This document shows positions 6,501 to 10,105 of a stretch of 10,105 nucleotides of DNA, piece by piece (the first letter of the stretch is position 1; each line of letters opens with the position of its first letter). This stretch comes from Euryarchaeota archaeon UBA602 (GTDB lineage: Archaea > Thermoplasmatota > Poseidoniia > Poseidoniales > Thalassarchaeaceae), in assembly GCA_002498455.1 (NCBI GenBank), contig DAHO01000077.1, forward strand, positions 1,323 to 11,427, written 5' to 3'. Made by a program: the position numbers and the translations under genes. The notes under the pieces were generated by a model. The model did no database searches and was not told the DNA's origin. It worked only from the letters and a program-made list of their open reading frames with translations.

Positions 6501-8614
6501 TCGTTGGTGTGATTCAGGCGAGTGTACATGATGGATTCGCCCTGTGAGGTGTTGGAGTTTTCAAGCCACGAAATGTGGACATTGTTTTGGTTGTCTGCAA
6601 GAACTTGTGGCATGTATGAAGATGCGCGATAGTAATCATTTGGATTGACATTACTCGCCCCTTCTACATACGAAATTCTAGTGTCGACAATCTTCTTGAT
6701 ACCGTAAGTCGGAAGGCCTCCAGAGACACCATCCCACTCTGCTGCACCCTTGAGGCGAAGACGTGTGTAGTAAACCTCGTAGTTGTCGTCCTTGTCAAAA
6801 CCATAGTCTCGGGTGTCCATCCAGGTCAAATGGGTATCGCCGCTGTTGTCGATTGCCAAGGAAGGATGGAGGCTGAATGCGTCATCCAATGTTACACGGG
6901 TGTCGTTGACCACGACGAGGTGTCCGTAGCCGTTGGCGTCCTGACTAGGACCCAAGTCCTCTGTGTAACGGTTGTTCGATTCGTCTGTTCCAGATTGTCC
7001 ATAAGTCCAACCAGGTGCAGGGTTCTGAATCTTAGCATAAGGATCCAAGACAGTCATGTAGATTTCACGGCTGTTGTTGGTCGCTAGGAAAACCATGGCT
7101 TCAACGAGTGTGTCCATGTTGTTGCTTCCAGATGCTGGGAAGGCATACACTTGGCCGCCAGCATCGGTATTGCGAGTGGTTGAGCCTGGGCAAATGCGGG
7201 TGTTTGTGTTGACTTGGCCGTTCGGACATTCTGAAAGGTCGTGCATATGGCTAGCTACCTGATTGTTAGCACCCCAAGATGACCCGTACAAACCGACTGG
7301 GATGACACCTGCATTTACGCATGCGTCATGGGCCTCATTGATGCTCGCAATGTCATCGGATTGTTGAGGAGGATCGCCTCCCTTGGGGCCTTCGTCACTG
7401 ATTGGAATCACAATCTTCGTTGCGTTTGGATTCCATTTGTGATCATGAGTTGTCGGAGGGTTGCCCGGAACGTTTCCGTTGTTGTCTACCCAAGACAAGC
7501 AAGCCCAAGTGCTACCTGGGCCCCAGTCTTCACCTTGATATCCACCGCTCTGTGCGCCACCGTTGTAAATGGTAGAGTGGAGCTTGATTAGACCGCCGGA
7601 GTCGTCACCAATGTCGAGGTGGTTGGCCCGTGGGTTCTCGTGATGAGGTTGGTTAGCACAGGCACCACTTGTCGCAGCGCTTGGGTAAAACCCACCCAGT
7701 GCATAGAGGGTCTCAAAGACGGAGATGTTCGCTTCCTGAAGCATGGGTTTGATTCCTTGGAAAGTACCCCCATTGGACCATGAGCCTCCATAGAACACAA
7801 CGCACATGTCGGCCCATTCAGAATACATGGAGCCCGACGTGTCAATCGGAGATACAATCTCCACTTTTCCACCCCGCGTGTCATCCCATGCAATCTGCAC
7901 AAGGTCATCGGCATCGATGGCGATGTCAGGGTGCCCTTTGTGCCCGATGATTGGAGTCAACAGTGTGCTGTCGATTGCAGTAATTGCCTCTCGAGAGGCT
8001 TCATCGATTTCCAAGAACTTGTAGTAAATTTGTGGCTGCTGGAAATACTTGTCATGACGATCGTAGGAATCTTCCCATACAATGTGTGCGTTATTCTGAC
8101 TGTCCACAGCAATTGCGGGCCAATCGCGATTTTGTTGCCGTCGGGTGACCTCGGTATCGTCGATAATTGAAATCGTAGAGTCGTCAGCTGTTGAGCCGTC
8201 CTGATCGTCTAAGCTAGGGTCGAGTAGCGTGTACAGGATTTCGTGCTGACTGGCTTTATTTGCCCAGACAATGTGAATTCGATCATCGCTGTCGATGTCA
8301 ATATCAGGATGCCAGGCACGGTGCCCGCCACCATTGGAGATTTGAGTGACATCGATTAGTGTTTGAGCCCGAGGGTCCAACATCGAGTAGTAGAGATGCT
8401 GTGTGTTTCGGCTCCATACAACGTGGATATTCCCTTCACTATCGCTTGTCATTGAAGCCATTCGCTCGTTGACTGCGCCGCCATCCACAATCTGCACGGC
8501 ATCGGTGATAACCACTGATGCACCTTGTGCGACTGGTGGTACGTACCCGACCAACAATGTGCTCATGACGAAAATCATCACCATTGTGATACTACTTTGT
8601 TTGCTGTTACTCAT
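3593..8614 (-). CDS. Giant secreted surface protein: beta-propeller with inserted vWA domain, Ig-like domains, C-terminal membrane anchor
   Basis: The protein has 1673 residues and is probably an adhesin or cell-surface binding protein. Residues 1-31 are a signal peptide with likely cleavage near VAQGA. Residues 56-788 hold seven repeats of the type HPxIAxDxxxNxHIVWxD...EIYYTxLDP, a probable seven-bladed propeller. Blade 4 is interrupted by about 260 residues forming a von Willebrand A domain with DTSGS (258-262) and Asp407 in ISDEG, both metal-site residues, plus six cysteines. Residues about 790-1484 hold roughly five Ig-like/NEW-type domains with TNTGN-like motifs. A DxDxDGxxD calcium loop lies at 1458-1466 between two cysteines. 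A CARDB-like domain spans about 1486-1606. A transmembrane helix (about 1627-1648), ARRR and a short cytoplasmic tail end the protein. More than a dozen N-x-S/T sequons suggest N-glycosylation. The start is the first Met and is followed by a hydrophobic signal. The domain names are from pattern recognition, and the ligand is unknown. Confidence 0.9.
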   Translation of the reverse strand: MSNSKQSSITMVMIFVMSTLLVGYVPPVAQGASVVITDAVQIVDGGAVNERMASMTSDSEGNIHVVWSRNTQHLYYSMLDPRAQTLIDVTQISNGGGHRAWHPDIDIDSDDRIHIVWANKASQHEILYTLLDPSLDDQDGSTADDSTISIIDDTEVTRRQQNRDWPAIAVDSQNNAHIVWEDSYDRHDKYFQQPQIYYKFLEIDEASREAITAIDSTLLTPIIGHKGHPDIAIDADDLVQIAWDDTRGGKVEIVSPIDTSGSMYSEWADMCVVFYGGSWSNGGTFQGIKPMLQEANISVFETLYALGGFYPSAATSGACANQPHHENPRANHLDIGDDSGGLIKLHSTIYNGGAQSGGYQGEDWGPGSTWACLSWVDNNGNVPGNPPTTHDHKWNPNATKIVIPISDEGPKGGDPPQQSDDIASINEAHDACVNAGVIPVGLYGSSWGANNQVASHMHDLSECPNGQVNTNTRICPGSTTRNTDAGGQVYAFPASGSNNMDTLVEAMVFLATNNSREIYMTVLDPYAKIQNPAPGWTYGQSGTDESNNRYTEDLGPSQDANGYGHLVVVNDTRVTLDDAFSLHPSLAIDNSGDTHLTWMDTRDYGFDKDDNYEVYYTRLRLKGAAEWDGVSGGLPTYGIKKIVDTRISYVEGASNVNPNDYYRASSYMPQVLADNQNNVHISWLENSNTSQGESIMYTRLNHTNDVGDWPLNSIAAAVLDPWERVDVTSWNSDKLGPNSGRQVELSQPPAFANDLGSGAHIAWSDTNKCNENSNNGAYTLCYTHVLTGQVDVELAEDETYYHVIEPGEQTIYNLTVNNSTPGPIDLVADTFSVNLSGVPVNWTANLFFADNHTAIFPETPIFLLGGESVRVYLRVRAPSIYQANEDELAAIYVSAVSYKDPAIRSDRLTLTMMDVVHGIELETSHYQSDVEQGETAIFSITITNTGNVFDSFAFYDPTTLQGQQEWLLPWGWQINFPLMVSLDPGQSVTKNLEISVPTTQDPGTFALYLKGWSMGEPIKSLDKGTYDVLELWVNVSIRSTGNIIFDIYRTSEVVHPGECHTYTIDVIKKFAPGYLIFTTPGAPEAKPEGMPLNEWQYDHWTVTLDFSNAPGGNDGDMSKPRHWSQINVPYEVGVIVCAPTNASAGLGPAITVKAHLQGASRVSDAVILSTNVEHVYDLEMEAPDTAYSVDPGQQLVIPITTTNEGNGPDRYDLRTASITDSNGTQLLWNIEIPRATLSELDRDNSETVDVKINIPGQIVAGSYQVVLKAFSEEYYDGTDERDAILFDITVNQFHDMQIWIDETVESQIKTTAPGRTVRYLLNVTNNGNVPDIPTLHNHTKSGDEWNPTPDMGSLSKWEVRFAMVEDFDTELPREIPCTVLGVGEAAPVYGCAYHDDGTWSLAEMPAYTTVQVVVIVDISPTATLANREIGIKVMSNYGSSPNGDTDETPSWADSCTIDNDNDGVLDNVYPCDTNEQVLRIRLRAPDLEITNYQIDSNNRDAPVGDMIPVVVEIANTGNVHATDINIVLCEDETEDNLRNNICSEENIAYRQVIGAIMPPDDSGSSEPVKITLLYPVTAGNHDVQVIVDPGNLIIEANENNNRKNIGELSSENGWLDVAFEVAGEWSVPSMILLLTIALMAVAGMVMIARRREALDKVAAQSSMMSSIDEELRF
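6251..8449 (-). repeat. Seven propeller-blade repeats in the giant protein, blade 4 split by a vWA domain
   Basis: Seven protein repeats of about 30-40 residues share a hydrophobic strand, Asp-x-x-Asn/Gly, HIVW-like and EIYYT-like strands, and often a closing LDP. Approximate residues are 52-81, 99-133, 165-203, 229-253 continued at 513-525, 583-621, 668-703 and 748-788. The fourth repeat stops after WDDTRGGKVEI and resumes as REIYMTVLDP, with the vWA domain (about 254-512, nucleotides about 7079-7855) between. The repeats are divergent, so they are old and not a recent DNA-level duplication. They lack the strict Asp-box S-x-D-x-G-x-T-W. Confidence 0.75.
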
Positions 8615-8626
8615 TTTAATCGACCC

Positions 8627-8643
8627 CTGGAGAACCTCTCCAG
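8627..8643 (-). promoter_or_regulatory. Perfect 7-bp stem hairpin or operator dyad just upstream of the giant gene
   Basis: CTGGAGA and TCTCCAG flank a 3-base loop (8627-8633, 8634-8636, 8637-8643). In the mRNA of the leftward gene this stem-loop ends 12 bases before the ATG. It encloses a GGAGAGG string and abuts the likelier ribosome binding site AGGGGT (8628-8623). It could mask or expose the ribosome binding site, or act as a dimeric repressor's DNA site. A weak TATA-like stretch, GGTTAAGTA on the minus strand at 8677-8669, would put transcription start near 8645, at or just before the hairpin. The hairpin is seen directly; any function is inferred. Confidence 0.45.
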
Positions 8644-8690
8644 CACCTTGACAACGCTATTTCCCTCCTACTTAACCGAACCCCCTTGCG

Positions 8691-8724
8691 GTCAGTTCGC
8701 GCATGAGCGCGCGCGAGGGGTGAC
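8691..8724. other. GC-rich inverted repeat between the DUF2299-like gene and the giant gene
   Basis: CGCGC (8698-8702), loop ATGA, GCGCG (8707-8711) form a perfect short hairpin. It sits between GTCA at 8691-8694 and TGAC at 8721-8724, which are also complementary. It starts directly after the stop of the leftward DUF2299-like gene. In that direction it is not followed by a T-rich run, so it does not look like a standard archaeal terminator. It may be a pausing or processing site, or a regulator site for the downstream gene. The rest of this 110-base region holds only the hairpin nearer the giant gene and weak promoter-like sequence. Confidence 0.35.
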
Positions 8725-9345
8725 TTAGACCCAATCTGAGGGATCAAAACCGGTTCCAAATCCTCCAGTCTCATCAGTTTCGACTTCTTTGGTTGAAGGC
8801 GTTGAATCCGTGACCGGTTTTGGTCCACCCTTGGCCCAATCGTCGACAGGGCCCGGTTTACCAACACCGGGTCCGTAAGAGAATTTGATCTCATGAATCA
8901 GCGATAATTTCGACAGCCACAAACGGCGTAATGTTTGCATTACTTCGTTCTGGGTTACCCCATCAAACCATGTTGGCATTGACAGGTTGAACGCTTGAAG
9001 CGGGCCTGGTTTTTGTTCACCGTGACCAACATGAAGAACCCAATCAACGTGTGCACGTGTCAATTGAAGGCGTGTATCGTGCAACCACTCTTCCCATCCC
9101 TCAGGATCGGTGTTGGCATGCTTGTTCATCTCGTCCTGTTGGCCAGCATCGACTTGAGTTACGCTTGAAATCACCAATAGATTACGCTCTTTGGGAGACA
9201 AGACATTGAACAGATGGCCGTGCTTCGTAGGTGGATAACGTACCAAGAAATGGAAATCTGCACGTGGATCGTCCCGTTCCTTGATTTCAAGGCCTTCTCC
9301 AGACAACCAGTTTCTCACCCTGTCTTCAATATCCTTGGTCGCCAT
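8725..9345 (-). CDS. DUF2299-like small cytoplasmic protein with disordered Gly/Pro/Asp tail
   Basis: This is a 206-residue soluble protein with no signal peptide or membrane helix. Residues 5-155 resemble the archaeal DUF2299 family: the N-terminal helix DIEDRVRNWLSGEGL, then strands around ADFHFLVRYP and LLVISSVTQV, a middle helical part rich in Trp, and a last helix at about 132-152. The family has no assigned biochemical role that I know of. I call it from remembered sequence character, not from an alignment. Residues 156-206 form a low-complexity Gly/Pro/Thr/Asp tail ending in GFDPSDWV, probably disordered. The ATG at 9345 is the first in-frame start after the preceding stop, and no strong ribosome binding site is visible. 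It follows the acyltransferase-like gene by 21 bases on the same strand, so the two probably share a transcript. Confidence 0.6.
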   Translation of the reverse strand: MATKDIEDRVRNWLSGEGLEIKERDDPRADFHFLVRYPPTKHGHLFNVLSPKERNLLVISSVTQVDAGQQDEMNKHANTDPEGWEEWLHDTRLQLTRAHVDWVLHVGHGEQKPGPLQAFNLSMPTWFDGVTQNEVMQTLRRLWLSKLSLIHEIKFSYGPGVGKPGPVDDWAKGGPKPVTDSTPSTKEVETDETGGFGTGFDPSDWV

Positions 9346-9366
9346 GAACCATTGGGGGACGGCGAC

Positions 9367-10105
9367 CTATTTCAGCGCAGCGAGTAAACTGGTGACCTTG
9401 GTCGCAATGACGGAACCTTCGGAGTGTCTTCGCAGTTGATTGATTCTACGAGCATCTCTTGCAATGACATAGAAGTCCCATGCACGAATGGCCACTTTGT
9501 TTGACAGATGAAACAATATTGGTAATACGACAACTAACAGTGGGGTAAACTCACGGGACTCTGGCAGATACATCCAGAAACTGCCCGATAAAATGAGGAT
9601 TGGGATTGGCCAAATAAGCAGTGGGCCCAGCATGGAGGCCAATAGGTGGTATGTCGTTCTAGCATCCAATCCTTCGTCGGTGCGATCACCCAAAACCTTG
9701 CCGAAGAAAATCATGAGTCCGCTTCCAATTAGAGTCAACGGGGCGGAAAGAATGGCAAGAAGCAGGGCAGGGAAAACAGCCAATGTCTCTGACAATCCGG
9801 GGTTTCTCAGCCCCTTGGTATCTAAGCTGCGTCCATCGAGTTTGGCTGCATGTAGCTTTTTGGCAACTTGACTGGCCTCTTGCTGGAGATCGAGAAAAGC
9901 ATGATTGCCGCTGCGAATCTCATCGCGTATCTCGCGGGCCGCCAGGACTTCTTCTCGCCAAGAGCCCAAGTGTTCCCCTCTCGCAAGCGCTCGTAGATGG
10001 CCGAGAATATGCCAACAACGATGCTCGTCCCATGTTGAGGAGTCTGGTGTCATTGGTGCCAAGCGAGCACGGACCTCATCTCGCAATTGATTGACCCTTT
10101 CGGAT
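9367..10105 (-). CDS. Probable PlsC-type glycerolipid acyltransferase, C-terminal part (5' end outside window)
   Basis: About 245 residues are visible, and the frame is open to base 10105, so the N-terminus lies outside. The catalytic HxxxxD motif, if present, would be in the missing part and cannot be checked. The visible part resembles the C-terminal region of large bacterial and eukaryotic glycerol-3-phosphate or lysophosphatidate acyltransferases. It begins with a helix of the form LRDEVRARLAPMTPDS, followed by a Trp/His/Leu-rich helical segment, then a long helical region ending in a Gly-Leu-x-(D/N) turn. A hydrophobic hairpin (FPALLLAILSAPLTLIG) leads to GKVLGDRTDEG and then TYHLLASMLGPLLIWPI. 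A third hydrophobic segment and a basic C-terminus follow. It probably works at the cytoplasmic membrane in phospholipid assembly. An unrelated three-helix membrane protein remains possible. Confidence 0.5.
   Translation of the reverse strand, partial: SERVNQLRDEVRARLAPMTPDSSTWDEHRCWHILGHLRALARGEHLGSWREEVLAAREIRDEIRSGNHAFLDLQQEASQVAKKLHAAKLDGRSLDTKGLRNPGLSETLAVFPALLLAILSAPLTLIGSGLMIFFGKVLGDRTDEGLDARTTYHLLASMLGPLLIWPIPILILSGSFWMYLPESREFTPLLVVVLPILFHLSNKVAIRAWDFYVIARDARRINQLRRHSEGSVIATKVTSLLAALK

Noticed and set aside
6251..8449. Sialidase (neuraminidase) activity for the propeller
   Set aside because: The repeats lack strict Asp-box motifs, and no catalytic Arg triad or nucleophile Tyr can be placed, so only a binding propeller is supported.
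8698..8711. Intrinsic terminator for the DUF2299-like gene
   Set aside because: The hairpin is followed by mixed sequence rather than a T-run in the direction of transcription, so it does not meet the archaeal or bacterial pattern.
9367..10086. TTG at 10086 (minus strand) as the start of the last gene
   Set aside because: The frame continues without a stop to the window edge, and the visible part looks like the C-terminal half of a longer protein.

Overview
The window reads as chromosomal DNA from a euryarchaeon, most likely a marine planktonic archaeon of the Marine Group II / Poseidoniia (Thermoplasmatota) type. The domain call rests on both subunits of DNA topoisomerase VI, an archaeal ArsR-like regulator, and archaeal-style Shine-Dalgarno sequences. 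The narrower placement is inference, drawn from the very large C-terminally anchored surface protein and from what looks like a bacterial-type glycerolipid acyltransferase. No mobile element, CRISPR array, tRNA or rRNA is visible. Coding density is very high: the longest gap without a gene is 110 bases.

The left third (1-3586) is a rightward cluster. It opens with the C-terminal half of topoisomerase VI subunit B, cut by the window edge, which overlaps by 4 bases the complete subunit A. Together they form the A2B2 type IIB topoisomerase. A two-pass membrane protein of unknown function follows after 37 bases. After another 52 bases comes a winged-helix regulator with an extra C-terminal domain. 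The two short spacers hold back-to-back palindromes and a four-codon mini-ORF with its own ribosome binding site.

The right two thirds (3593-10105) run leftward. At the right edge is the C-terminal half of a probable PlsC-type acyltransferase. A DUF2299-like small protein follows 21 bases later. A 110-base intergenic region with two hairpins then leads into a 1673-residue secreted protein. That protein has a signal peptide, a seven-repeat beta-propeller with a von Willebrand A domain inserted in its fourth blade, several Ig-like/NEW-type domains, a calcium-loop motif, a CARDB-like domain, one C-terminal transmembrane helix and a basic cytoplasmic tail. It ends 6 bases from the regulator gene, tail to tail.

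The most distinctive content is the architecture of the giant surface protein and the perfect 7-bp stem hairpin just upstream of its start codon. A bacterial-type acyltransferase in an archaeal context is next. Three unrelated proteins here also carry disordered, mostly acidic tails that end in a Trp-containing segment. The topoisomerase genes are ordinary apart from subunit B's extended acidic tail. I found no convincing new multi-gene defence or mobile system.
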